Shown one piece after another: positions 12,829-25,064 of a stretch of 64,000 bases of DNA (the first letter of the stretch is position 1; each line of letters opens with the position of its first letter). The notes under the pieces are model-generated. The model saw only the letters and a program-made list of their open reading frames with translations. It was not told the origin of the DNA and made no database searches. This DNA comes from Terebella lapidaria (Eukaryota; Annelida; Polychaeta; Terebellida; Terebellidae): positions 22,011,106-22,075,105 of the forward strand of contig OX424560.1 of assembly GCA_949152475.1 (NCBI GenBank), in the 5' to 3' direction. A program made the position numbers and the translations under genes.

Positions 12829-15035
12829 TTAGATATGTACATCCACTGAGAACAACCACATTTTCAGGTGGAAGATCAGCACCATTGTCAGATGTTGGCT
12901 AAGTTGGTCAGCAGTGGAGATGGCATCTTCGGTAGTCATGGTAACTGAAGGCAGTGTCGGTGGTGGCTCAGATACTGTATGAAAAATTACTATATTAATT
13001 TCTTAACGTGAGGAGTACATCAATTAATCTTTCATAGGACAATTATCACGTAAAAATACCTGTGTATGAGATCAGGAATCCATCAAGGGGCTGTGTTTGT
13101 TTATATTCGATCATAAACCCGTAAGTTGAGTTCAAGAAGAAGACCTCCAAATCGTAAAGGTCACTTCCAGTCCAGCTATGGGTGTGATCGGGAGAACCAT
13201 CCTCTGATAGGCCAGTTATGGTTACGTGGTCTCCCACTTCGTCTTCTAATTGGACACGCTGTATCCAAAACTCAATCAATGAGCGCTCAGGTATGTAGAA
13301 TTTGTGACTGCAATCCTTGTCTTCATACACATCGTAGGGGAATCCAGGACTGTGAATGTACCCAGTCTCTGGTACACTTGAAACATTTCTTGTGACGTCA
13401 CAGATGTCGTACACTATGTCACCTTTCAGGTGGAGGAAAGTAAAACCACAAAAATATGAACAGGGATACATATCAAAACTTAGCCTAAGAAAGTATCTTT
13501 TGATAGCATGAGACATAATTTAGTTCCTTCTCGTTGTTCATATGCCATGACATTGTTTACATACCAAGTATATACTAACCTGGAATGCACTCCTTATTGA
13601 AGGTTGCCAGATAGTCGTATCGTCCTTCGAAAACAAAAACACATTTCTCCCCCATTATTTGAGTGAAGGTGTCCGGACCAACTTCAATTTCACATGCGGA
13701 CTCAGTCCAGAGACACTGCTGAAGCTGGGAGCGAAATTTTCTGTCCCAGGTCACTGAGAAGGCATCTAGACAGTCCTCGTTCGTGTAGTTACACTCCATA
13801 CTGACAGCCAAATCGTCCCGCGATCTGCCCAGACACACTGTACCCACCACCACTTCGGCCTCGCCACAACTTAGCCTGAAGGGTTCATCCGAGCACGAGA
13901 TTTGGTCGGGAGTCGACCAAGTCGGGTCTTGGTAAAAGAGTAATAAGATATGCACATTATTAGCATGCACATAAATGAAGCATACATCATATATGATACA
14001 TGGATTACTCCATAATGCGAATGGATGAGAGTTGTGAATTTAGTATCAACCAATGTAGCTTTCAAGACTGAAAAATCCCAATGAAGGCCAAAACTATGCC
14101 TATATAGCAGAAATACATGTATTTCTGCTATATAGTCAATCAAATCAAGTATACAGGTAATACTACTTCGAGTGTTATACATACAGATATCTAGTTTTAT
14201 ATGATTTTACACATACAGAGCAGAACACAGATATTTGACTTCCTATAATTAACTGTATATATTATACGGTTGGAGATAACGGCAGTATACTGCTTCTCAT
14301 TAACGGATGAGTTTACAAATCAATCTTGACAGCAGGACATACTCCATATCTGTGATTGATTCGTTCACAAGTCGTACTAAGCTTTTATGGCTTTGACCAT
14401 AATTATGTCATTAACGTATCGTTTAGTAAAGTCACTTCAAGCTTTAAGGTTTGTAATGATGAGATATACATGTATAATAATTCATAATTCACATTGGATG
14501 CACATGTGAAGTGACCGACACAAGCGGATTATGGCAATGTATGAGTATCGTTTGATATTCACATGCATTACCCATTTTAATGGCGTTCTATATATTTTGT
14601 TGCATACCTCAATCCAAATATATCATTTTCCGGAAGCTAAAGTTTATTTGTCATATGCCGTTCTTAACTGGAATTCATAAGCAATGTGAACCATATATAT
14701 CTGACATGCATGTTCGGATATCGTGGGGGCGGGGGGGGGGGGGGGGTTGATCTTACAATGTATGAACATCATTCCATATGACAAACCAGGTTGCACACTT
14801 CTTGCAAACTGATATATCAAATATACTCGGGGGGAACTATTGATCATAACTGATATGAAAGACATCACATATTGTACATGATCAAGACACCGTAGCACGT
14901 AAACCCTATACCTTTACAGTCTGTTGAATACTTCACCATCTCTGCCGCTAGAAGGCCTATTCGTGACGTCACTGCTACCAACAGCAGCCGTAAAGTCGGA
15001 GACAGGTAACCATTTATCACTAAAATCATCCTCAT
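12829..15035 (-). CDS. Secreted galactose-lectin (SUEL)-like + CUB domain protein, four exons
   Basis: Proposed exons on the minus strand: 15035-14912, 13927-13580, 13422-13060, 12974-12829. All introns are phase 1 with GT-AG ends, as is usual for shuffled extracellular modules, and the total of 981 nt gives 326 residues. Residues 1-41 (start MRMILVINGYLS) contain a hydrophobic stretch that may be a signal peptide; this first exon is the weakest part. Residues ~42-157 hold a Cys-rich module ending CVFVFEGRYDYLATFNKEC that fits the SUEL-type lectin pattern. Residues ~158-278 form a CUB domain with VTRNVSSVPETGYIHSPGFP, YDVYEDKDCSHKFYIP, then FFLNSTYGFMIEYK. A short Pro/Thr/Ser-rich tail ends at TAA. 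The likely role is extracellular glycan or protein binding. Further upstream exons cannot be excluded. Confidence 0.65.
14101..14134. repeat. Perfect 34-bp palindrome in the intron of the lectin-CUB gene
   Basis: The arm tatatagcagaaataca is followed at once by its exact reverse complement (17 + 17, no spacer). It lies in the first intron of the gene model. Confidence 0.95.
14725..14747 (+). repeat. Poly-G tract
   Basis: 'gtgggggcggg' followed by an uninterrupted G run. A G-quadruplex is possible and so is assembly error in run length. Confidence 0.8.
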
Positions 15036-18000
15036 TCTCTCATAATCTTCTCAGAAACAGCAATTTTTCTACCACTGCTACATAGGCACTCCTTGTAGAT
15101 GCTTGCTGTGGTATATAGCTACGTTGTCAATACCGAATTGCGCACACGAGTATGCACTCAATTATCATTTAAGTCACTTTCAGGTCTCTCAGGCAGGGAT
15201 ATTAAACCACCGAGTTATCTGCCGGTACATGAGGTCGTGAAGTTCAATTGGTTGTATGGTACATTGCATGTGTTGAATTCAGTCAAGTGCGGATATATAC
15301 ATATCTATGATGGCCACGCCCAATATTCAGGACTGATAGTCACCAAGTTGGTACTAATCCACTACCATAGATAAAGCAGTCTCAATTATGATCTGTGTTT
15401 GAAGCAATTTACAAAATGAACACATGATGTAATGAAGCTCTCGGCTTTGGAGAAAATATGCCCGAATACCGATTCTAGAATGTGCAATTCTTTCGATGCA
15501 AGTCAAGTTAAAATGTTCAAGTTGAGAAGTGTCAGCATTGCGTGTAGTATGGGCCAGTCTCATAAACATGATATGCTTTGTCTCGTGATGTAACAGGCCT
15601 ATTTGGTGGAGTTTGTTTGGGATTTCTAATTTATTTTCAAAACGACTACAATTTACATATTGCCTGTCCTTGAATAACCAGCTATTGAAATGTATGTTGG
15701 GTCGGGCTATTTTTCTGTTCCAACTTCTTTCATTTGTTTTCTATCTTCATCATTAAAATCATGTGGTTCTGGTGGTTCCGAGGTATTATGTTGGTAGATA
15801 TTGGTGAAGGTATTCGCTATATGTTACTGGAGATTTGAAGGACAAAAAGGTAAATTGCCAAATTTTTTTTTCTGATCATTTCATTATTCTTACTTCTATT
15901 TTCGAAACTTATTACTTTCTGAGGTTTTCTAAAGCATTTGTCATTATCACAATACCAAGAAAATCATCAAATTGGTAGTACATAGGATAATGTTTCACGC
16001 TCTTTGCAGTTTGATATATCGAGGGTAAACAATGAAACGAAAAGTTTCATATACATGGCAAATCAAGCAGCATGCAAAATGCCACTTCTTCGTGATGACC
16101 AGTGACCTCAGTACTACGTACAGGGTCCATGAATAATGGACCGAGAAAAGGTTTGTGAAATAAGGCATTATACTACACAATTATCATCGAGTAGAATGCA
16201 TGTATTCTCCGCATGTCGACATACAGCCGGTACTTACCGTTTGTTTTGTGACTACACTAATCAGTGCACATAGTCAGTGTACTAATCAGTATACTTTCTT
16301 TGCAAATTACACTATAGTCCTGCATTTTGCTAGTCCTGCATTTTAGGGTTGCAAAATCAGTTGAAAATGATTTCTTCAAAAAACATAACCAGGTTCAGTC
16401 AGGTCGAGGTCTCGGTTGCCAATTCCCTTCGACATTATAATTTAGGTCAAAGTAGATAATTAACCTAAACTATGATGTCAAAGGAATACGACCAAATGGA
16501 TAAAGGTAACGGTTCACATCCACATTACGAGTGAATGACCAGTTCGTACACCCTAGTTTTGAATATGTCACATATACATGTAGCCCATACTTATATAAAC
16601 TTGAACCACACTAAAAAGTGGCACGGAGTGTTCAGATTCACGGAGCGTCGTCAATCTGTCCGGATTAAGTGTGAATTCGCTTGATAATTTGGAAATGAAT
16701 TTGGTTTTATATCCCATCATCCTAAGTATCTAGGGCCTAAACGTGTGTTGGAAAGACTGCTTTAGAAGCACTTGTAGTGAGATGTAGGCAAATATGACCA
16801 TCAACTTTCTGGTCCCAATCAAACTTTTTGTTATCAGTATCTGACCGTACCTGTTATAGGCTCACACATAATTTTTGAAGTGTTAGATGTACCTAAATAA
16901 TATTATGATAGATGCAACTAACATCAAATGCTCACATCAGCCGTGTATGACCATACGGTCGACTTGGAAAATCAGAACCTACAATAATAGCCATATCACC
17001 CAGCTTCAGTAGAATAACACAACAAAGAGACTAGAACAGTGAGTGCACTCTGAAGATGCACCTGTTTTTGCTTGTTGGCCTGAATTGTGAAATGTACATA
17101 AGTATTACATAACTGGTATAATATGATGTTGCCTAATATATTTATCAATCGTATTCACGCACCGAATGTTATCTCGTGACATGCACACATATACGGTACG
17201 ACCTTCCTTCTCCCACACACATGAACATAATGACGTCATCATGTAAAAGGTCCTGATGCATGCTGACCTGATATTGTATATGTAGATGAAAGTAGGGTAT
17301 GTTTCCACATAAAAATATTTCCCTGAACATGATATCATACCTGAATCATCCTTCAGTTGGATATGGTAACCTTCACCTAGGGTATGTATGTTGTATAAAA
17401 AAAATGCTGTCATGAAACCTACATTTTAATGGAACATACAAAATATGAAACAACTTATCAACCGCCCATTTAATACATGGAATTTCTCGCAATTCACATG
17501 TTGCTGAATTGTCTACTGTGAAGAACAAAAATCTCTGAAGTGAAATTAACTAAACACCGACAGATAAAATAGAGACTTTTTGTGGCTTGCGTTGTTGCAA
17601 GAACATAGACATTATCTTTCCTTGGGAAAAGATAGATCAAGATGAAAAATGTGTAAAGAATGTTTCACATTGATATTTCATATATAAATATTTTCATGAA
17701 TACACATGCCATCGAATGATACCTGTGATGGGACTTCATACAAATTACACCAGACGCCAATACCATCTAGTTAATACCTGGCCCAGCGCTGTGGCTATCA
17801 GTGACTACACATAATTGGTTATCAGCGATTAAATATCGTATTGTGGTCGAAGTTCATCGCGTTATCAGTTCATTTGGGTGAACTTTGTGATCCTCACCTA
17901 TCAGCGTGCATTATTCTGGCTACTGTCTGGGCTTGTCCCTGGCTTTACTGTCGGTGACCTGGCGTGTTCACATGCGCTCAAAATCATGTCCTTGTAAAAC

Positions 18001-18155
18001 GTGGGTGTTTGAAATCTAAACGGATGATCTTCCGGATTTGAAAATGCTTGTTCTGCAGTAACCACTATGACAGTGGTTGCGGATTTGTGTTGATGCGAGT
18101 ATACGAGTATCATATATGTGTGGCACTCGAAGGATCAGCGACTTGAAGCTGCAAG
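15036..18155. other. No recognised feature
   Basis: About 3 kb between two divergently transcribed genes. Short frames such as 17105-17413 minus show no motifs. Promoters for both flanking genes presumably lie here, but no element could be assigned. Confidence 0.5.
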
Positions 18156-20200
18156 ATGTCGTCATCAGCTGTGTCGGATGGGCCTTTACCAGAACAGTCT
18201 GAGCCGATGGTTGCCGGTCAGACTGGGAGCTTACGCAGGAGTCCGGGAGATGGACATGGTGGTCTCCTGAGAGGCCAGGCTCCAGGTTCCAGGACGGGAA
18301 GTCTCCAGCGCGGTAGTCAACAGGGCAGTTTACTGCGCGGACAGAACAGCGATGGCAATCGTAGGAGCATCCAGCGTGGTGCAGTGGTCACTTTCTTGAC
18401 TGTAGGACGCCACTGCGAACGCGACACTCGTTTCTTTGCGGGACTTTTTCTGGTATTGTTCCTCTTCCAGACAGTGCATGCCTCGTACTTGTCCTACTTC
18501 AACGGACGGTCGCATAAAGCCCTCTCTATGGATAACAACAGCGGGGGACTGAAAGCCTCTCAGGTGCTGTTCCCACTGTTACAGACTCTGTGCTCATTCC
18601 CTGCCATGCTCTGGCTGGGGGCGAGTGCCTGGGACTTCTGCACGGAAGGAACGATGGACAAAATGCGCACTAAGCAGGGTTTCATCACTTATCAAGTTTC
18701 TGTGTGAGTTTCTAGCTTGGCCCTTGTCATCAATTTAAGTCCAACAAGATAATGTCAGCTATTGGAGAAATTTAATAAAAAAAAAGTATTATGTAGATCT
18801 GGGTCATTAACTGATTTGCTATTTTATTGCCGTCTATTATTCTCAGTTAGCCTAAGTTGAATCTTTGGTAAAAAAAGTAACATTTACATATTATGGTACA
18901 GTGTACTGAGCACGTGTCTCTATGTGGGCTACATCGTGTTCCTGATGGTATCTAACATCCGAGGTTACATCGCCACAATTGGAAGTGAGGCTGCCTGCTA
19001 CTGCATTGACGTCACAGATCCAGACTTAGGAATTCCCCGGGATACCTTCCACTGTGGGTAATCCACGACGACTAGAGAATAAGTAAAATTCAAACAATGA
19101 TCTGGCTCTTGTACCGTGTATCTAATCCCGATTCTCTGATCACCAGGTGAGTGCCTGGTCCCAGAAGAGCCGCCCTGGCACTTGGCCACCATCAACCTCT
19201 CACTGGTGGATGGTGGCGCCCTACAGCGTCTGGGAAGTAACTACAGTGGACCAATCAGCACACAGCTGTACAACACGTCATTGCACCAACACGAGGATTC
19301 GCAGGCCTTTTACCCAGATTTCAAAAACGTCAGTACCGTCAGTTACTGGCTTGAGCTTGTGTTGTGCAATGTCATTATGCTTGTAGCATGACCATCGTGC
19401 ATGTAGTTGATGGTGCATAATAACAATTGGATCTAGACTGTAGACATGGATGCTAATCATACCAATTTTCCGATGCCGTAATTGCATGAATATATGGCGA
19501 CACTATAACCACCACCCCAATCAAATGATTTGCTTCATATAACTGATGGGCGAAGAGGTGTCTTTAAAATCTTCTTTTGTTTCTTTAGATGGTGAACCTA
19601 CTGGAGTTGAGTTTGTTGACTGTGCCGGTGCGGACGCTAAGCTGGGGATGGACGAGTGAATATGCATGGAGAGATATGTCCAAGCTGCCTGGCTCTGTGA
19701 CCTCGGCCGCCCTGCAGACCAACCTCGCTGGACTGCTGAGCCACGCTGTCTACAGCCTCGGGGACGCACTAGATGCGCTCAGTCTGCTCTCCTACATCGT
19801 GCAAGACGGCCGCGACCTCACTATCCATCGCAGCACGACCACCTGGGTCCTCACCAGCGTGGCCATAACAACCTTCCTGGTGCACTTGATCCTGCCTCTT
19901 GCTTATGTGCAGTTCTACCCCAACTATGACAACGTGCCCTTTCCACATGCTGCCTCTAGCAAACTAGTCAAGTTCCTATCCTCACCACGATGTATGACGG
20001 TAATCGTCAGCCTTGTATCAGCCATCACAAACGTGCTGTTGTTGATTCTCAGGGCGGTGGTCTACAGGAATCACGGTGGCAGGTTCGCGATGGATCTATC
20101 AAATGCATTTTTGCTATTTATATTCAAGGAGTTCTACATAGCAGTCCAGAAGGGCTGCGAGTTCTGCATCCAGCTGTGGGAGATCAGGCGAGGGATCTAA
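18156..20200 (+). CDS. Polytopic membrane protein, possibly TMEM121/CECR6-like, four exons
   Basis: Exons 18156-18703, 18902-19053, 19147-19382 and 19589-20200 join in phase with GT-AG introns and total 1548 nt (515 residues). The exon 2 donor (ACT|GTGGGT) is the least certain. Residues 1-85 are a cytosolic-looking Gly/Ser/Arg repeat region with LLRGQ, SLQRGS and SLLRGQ units. About six hydrophobic segments follow: ~93-114, ~136-158, ~183-205, ~301-325, ~398-420 and ~447-470. The 205-300 loop has Cys residues and Asn-X-Ser/Thr sites (NLS, NYS, NTS, NVS), so it is probably extracellular. The SLGDALDALSLLSYI segment, the last helix and the following NAFLLFIFKEFYIAVQKGCE stretch recall TMEM121/CECR6 layout. 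That family call is from pattern memory and weak; the CDS itself is strong. Function unknown. Confidence 0.8.
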
Positions 20201-20399
20201 TTCGTAGTGGCTCCCTCTGGGGATACACTCAGAACATGAGTAACAAGTGGAGATACAACAGCACCACATAACGAGTATAGTTAAAGACATGTATAAATAT
20301 TGCTGACTAATTAATGTCAAGGCAGCGCTCACTTCATGTTAAATGAAACCTCCATTAATTGTGACGCATTGATAATGCATTTACAAAGTTGGTTTGCAA

Positions 20400-20615
20400 G
20401 AATTATTACCCCAAGACAAGGGTGCCTAGGCATGGGAGTCCCAGGACGTCGATACCTAGCAATAGAAGTCCGACCCGGATGACCATTCCTAATCTACATT
20501 CCCAGGACCCTAAATCCTTCGAATCAGTGTTCCTAGGATAAAAAGTCCACTGGATTACCATTTCTAAGAATGGTAGTCCTGCAGACTTGTATTAATGGGA
20601 CTACCATTCCGTTTA
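20400..20615 (+). repeat. Degenerate ~60-bp repeat with hairpin
   Basis: Recurring words 'cctag', 'agtcc', 'ggatgaccattcctaa' and 'ggattaccatttctaag' suggest an old tandem repeat. At 20571-20613 GAATGGTAGTCC pairs with GGACTACCATTC across a short loop. Confidence 0.5.
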
Positions 20616-20619
20616 CACC

Positions 20620-21215
20620 AGCGTTCCACACGAAATGGCAAAAAAAATCACTCAATACGAATAATGACTTGATTTGGGACGACCCGTCAAAAAATCAAAA
20701 TGACCGCCAAGCGCAGATCAGCAATTCAAGGGTAATGAAACTTATCACACGTCAGAGGTGTATGAGGGAAATCTTTTGAAACAAAAATCTCAGAAGTGGT
20801 CCGGCTGTTTTTGAGAAAAAGACGTCAAATTCCAAAATTGGTCATTTTTCATTAAAATGGCTGCCGATTTGAAAAAAATTGTGAAAATAAAAAAATTATG
20901 AAAAAATACCTCCCTTTTGAAGTATTTTCATGTATTTTTTTTTTTTGGTTGGAAATCACTCAAAACGAATAATGACTTGATTTGGGACAAAAAAATTTTT
21001 TTTTCGTGTACCCGTCAAAAAATCAAAATGGCCGCCAGGCGCAGATCGGCGATTCAAATGCAATGAGGGAAATCTTCTGAAACAAAAATCTCAAAAGTGG
21101 TCAGAAAGTGGTCAAAGTAAAATATTGGCCATTTTTCGTCAAAAATGGCGGCCATTTTGAAAAAAAAATTGCCACTGCAATAGGTTATCGGACCAAAGGT
21201 CTGGTAACCAAATAA
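20620..21215 (+). repeat. Two tandem end modules of the AGGTCA-satellite element
   Basis: Two copies of the non-satellite end module, each beginning near 'aatcactcaatacgaataat' or 'aatcactcaaaacgaataat'. They contain 'cccgtcaaaaaatcaaaatg', and the second ends 'ggttatcggaccaaaggtct'. No satellite monomers are attached. Confidence 0.75.
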
Positions 21216-21480
21216 ACCTCACTCGAAGTGCGGTATATCTTATATTCGTCATAACAAAAATCCCTCTGTGTATTTTTTTTTTGGCCAATTGATTATGTCA
21301 ATGTACGAGAAGATGTGAAGCAGGAACACGCCTGCACTTTCTACGATGGCTTATTTTAAGCAGTAACTTGACATCTCAGATACATTCATATGAACATTAT
21401 TATGTTTGAAAAAAGAAGCATCGTGACTTCTTCATGATTCATTCTAGACCGGAAGCAACCACACAGCAACAAGCTAACCG
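21216..21480 (-). repeat. Remnant of an IFI27-like gene 3' flank
   Basis: 'ctcactcgaagtgcggtata', 'aaaaatccctctgtgta', 'tgtcaatgtacgagaagatg' and 'gacatctcagatacattcat' also occur beside the IFI27-like genes at 25.83-25.94 kb and 57.87-58.14 kb. No coding exon remains here. Confidence 0.6.
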
Positions 21481-21489
21481 AACATCTCT

Positions 21490-23957
21490 ATAGCTCACCT
21501 ATACTTGAGCTATAATTGTTAGCTCAATTCGAGCTAATTGTTAGCTCAATTCGACAAACTGTTGACTCAGTTTACCTAATAAACTAAGCAAATCATTTAT
21601 TTTATTGGAATTGTAACTGACTTTTCTACGCGATTCTGATATTGGTACTAGCAGGTGGCTCAGCCCTAGCGAGTTTCATCCATACTAACGCCTCACCTGG
21701 CGACTTCGCTTTTAGATAACGGGACCTTTGGTCCGATAACCTATTGTTGTGGCGTTGCGTCCGGCGTCCATCATCCGTCGTCCGTTCACATTTTGATCTT
21801 TAAAGTTTACGGTCGAATCTTTCTGAAATTTTACAAAAAAATACCTTTAAAAATTTCCAGGAAAGGGCTTTTTTGTTTTTTCGAATTTCGCACTTTTTTT
21901 CAAAATGGCGGCCCATTTCGACGAAAAATGCCTGATTTTGGAATTTGGCGGCCATTTTCTCAAAATCTGTTGAGTAACTTTTTTTTCTCTTTCATACATA
22001 ACACTCCTCATATGTACTCCTGTGATGTGTATAAGTTTCGTTGTGCTTGAATTGCTCGAAGTGGGCCATTTTGGCCCAAACTTGGCCCAAATAGAACTTT
22101 CCCGTGTTAAATTCTCCTATGCTTTATAATGGCACACATTATTGCTAATATCTCACTTAATAGTGGGATTAGAGACTAGGAATCAATTGTGGACATATAG
22201 GAAATGATATATGCTGAATAGTGTTGTGACCTTGAATTTGACCTCTGACCTCATTTTCAAGGTCAGAGCATAAAATGGCTAATATCTCGCTTATTATCAA
22301 CTTTACAGCTTAGGAATCAATTGTGAATATATAGTAAACGATTATGCTGAATATTGTCATGACCTTGAATTTGACCTTTGACCTCATTTTCAAGGTCAAA
22401 GCTCAACATGGCTAATAGCTCGCTTATTATCATCTTTACAGCGCAATAATCAATTATGAACATATAGTAAACGATATATGCTGAATAGTGTGTCATGACC
22501 TTGAATTTGACCTTTGACCTCATTTACAAAGTCAAAGCACGAAATGGTTAATATCTCGCTTATCGACCTTACATCTGTGCAATCAATAGAGCACAATGAT
22601 ATATGCTTAATATTGTCTTGACCTTGAATTTGACCTTTGACCTCATTTTCAAGGCCAGAGCACAAAATGGCTGATATATCAACTATTATCGACTTTGCAA
22701 CTTGCAAATCAATAGTGAACATATGGCAAGGTCAGAGGTCAAAACGGCTAATATCTCACTTATTATCGACTTTGACATATAGGAGGAAGTGATATAATCT
22801 GAATAATCTCATGACCTTGAATTTGACCTTTGATCTCATTTCCAAGGTCAGAGCACAAAATGGTTAGTATCTTGCTCATGGTCGATTTTGCAGCTCAATT
22901 GTGGACATGAAATGATATATGCTGAATATTCTTGTGACCTTGAATTTGACGTTTGACCTTGTTTTCGAGATCACGGGACAAAATGGCTAATATCTAAGAT
23001 GTAAAACATTGTCTGATTACCTTCTTAGCCCTTGGGCTAATTTTCACTATTGAAGCATGTGTTTTGTTTGTGTGGTATATTGTTTTCATTGAGCATATTT
23101 CCCTTTTAACGGCTGAGAGGTGATGTCAAATTAAAAATTGTACTTTGATAAAGTAAACATAATACACATGACAAATATGTCTAGCATTCGTATTGACTAA
23201 ATTCTGTTTCGATTCATGGTTTAGTTTGACCTATGTATCCGTCACTGTCATAGAATCTAGATGTACTCGCTGGGTTCGATGGAATAGATATGATACATCC
23301 ATAGACCATAACATGTCAGTGATACACAAACAGCTGCAGGGTAGTGTGAACAAATCGGACGAATGGCTCATTGTATTGAGCGAACTCAGCAACGGTTTAC
23401 TTTTTGCCCTCATCTTGCCCTTCTAGCAGCTCCGTTTTAGTGTGAAGGCTATGAAGAGGGTGAGTTATTTGTGTACGTCTCAAGGTGTTGATATGTTTGC
23501 TAATAGGAATTCATCAATGTCTTGAACACAATAAACACTTTAGTATCACTACGTGGTCCGTATTTTATAATGTCTGTGTATTTGTCATATCGATGTATAC
23601 CGAGTGAGAGTTTAATAAACAATACGTTATGATTTTCGTCCTAGTGTATCAGAAGTGAACATTCATAGCGTGCACCGCAAATTTTATTCGCACACATACA
23701 TGACTGAAGCAATGTCCGAAATTGGTCGCAAAGCAGTGGACAGTGTTCACACTTCTGACACTAGAGTTTAGATTATTATTTATACATTGGCGACCTTGCA
23801 ATGGATTGAACAAAGCCCAGTCCATACATGCATAGCAATAGGGCACGTGTCAATACTGAGCTGGTGAATCAAGTTGTCTTTATGAACTTTAATACATTAT
23901 TTTGTGAACAATTTGGCGACAATACGAATATCAATACACAACACAAGAATGTTGAAA
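21490..23957 (+). repeat. Segmental duplication, copy B, split by a satellite element
   Basis: 21540-21713 plus 23041-23957 together match copy A at 5.4-6.46 kb. The interruption is satellite element copy 3 (21714-23040). The match continues into the forward satellite element beginning at 23958, just as copy A continues into the element at 6456. Confidence 0.8.
21714..23040 (-). repeat. AGGTCA-satellite element, copy 3, with a defined insertion site
   Basis: Reverse orientation. It runs from TTAGATAACGGGACCTTTGG through the gacggacg end module and about five monomers, with exact TGACCTTTGACCT at 22372, 22508 and 22631, to 'cttagcccttgggctaa'. Its termini read TTAG...CTAA, and the flanks are runs of T. 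Comparison with 5569-5573 gives a target of TTTTT and a duplication of at most a few T. Confidence 0.85.
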
Positions 23958-24930
23958 TTAGCCCAAGGGCTAGGAAAGGTTACCGGGCAATATGTGATTT
24001 ATATTTTAGATATATTAGCCATTATGTCCCGTGACCTTGAAAATAAGGTCGTTAGTGAAATTCAAGGTCATCAGAATATGCGGCGTTTATATCATTTCCT
24101 GTATGCCCACAACTGATTCTCAAGTTGTAAAGTCCATTATAAACAATATATTAGCCATTTTGTCCTGTGACAGTGAAAATGAGGTCGAAGGTCAAATTCA
24201 ATATCACGAGAATATTCAGTATATATTATTTTCTGTATGTTTACAATGATTCCTAATCTGTAAAGGTGATATTAGGCGAGATATTAGTCATTTAGTTCTC
24301 TGACCTTGGAAAAGGGGTTTAAAAGTCAAATTCAAGAGCAGGAGAATATTCAGCATATGTGATTTCCTATATGTCCATGATTGATCCCTAAGCTGTAGTT
24401 CAAGTCGATATTAAGCGATATATTAGCCATTTTGTGCTCTAACCTTGAAAATAAAGTCAATGTCAAAGTCATGAAAATATTCAGAATAACATTTCCTATA
24501 TGTCATCAATTGATTCATAAGCTGTAAAATTGATAATAAGGGATATATCAGCCATTTGTGCTCTGACTTTGAAAATTAGGTCAAAGTTCAAATTCAAGGG
24601 CATGACAATACTCAGTATTTATCATTTCCTATGTGTCCACAATTGATACCCAGTCTCTAATCTCAATACTGAGTGAGATATCAGGCAAAATGTGTCCCAC
24701 TGTGAATCATAGTAGAATTTTACATAGGAAAATCACACTTGGGACCCCGTTGAGAAAATGAAATGGCCGCCGCGGCTATTCAAGAGCAACGAAACTTATA
24801 CACATCACAGAGGTATATGAAAGGAATCTATTGAGAAAAAAACTGGTCGCCAAAGTCAGAAATTGGCCGTTTTTTACCTTTTTTCAAGGTCATTGAAGGT
24901 CAATTCAAGGTCACCACTGAAAAACAGTAT
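23958..24930 (+). repeat. AGGTCA-satellite element, copy 4
   Basis: Starts TTAGCCCAAGGGCTAGGAAA, then AGGTTACCGGGCAATATG. It contains about five diverged monomers and ends in the same variant module as copy 2 ('ggtcaccactgaaaaacag'). Confidence 0.8.
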
Positions 24931-25064
24931 CTCACTGTAAACTGCGACATGCGAGTTAACTTCACAAACTGCGACTTGCGTGAAACAAAATGCAACTTGA
25001 ATATCCTACACATTTCTTTTCGTATTAAGCCATGGTTTAGTACGGAATAAGTCATAGTTTATAG

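Noticed and set aside
17105-17413. 102-codon minus-strand frame
   Set aside because: Low-complexity AT-driven composition, no motif, no link to either neighbouring gene.
22317-22722. Minus-strand frames with repeated 'ENEVKGQIQGHDNI'
   Set aside because: Translation of the 134-bp satellite; the period is not a multiple of three and frames end quickly.
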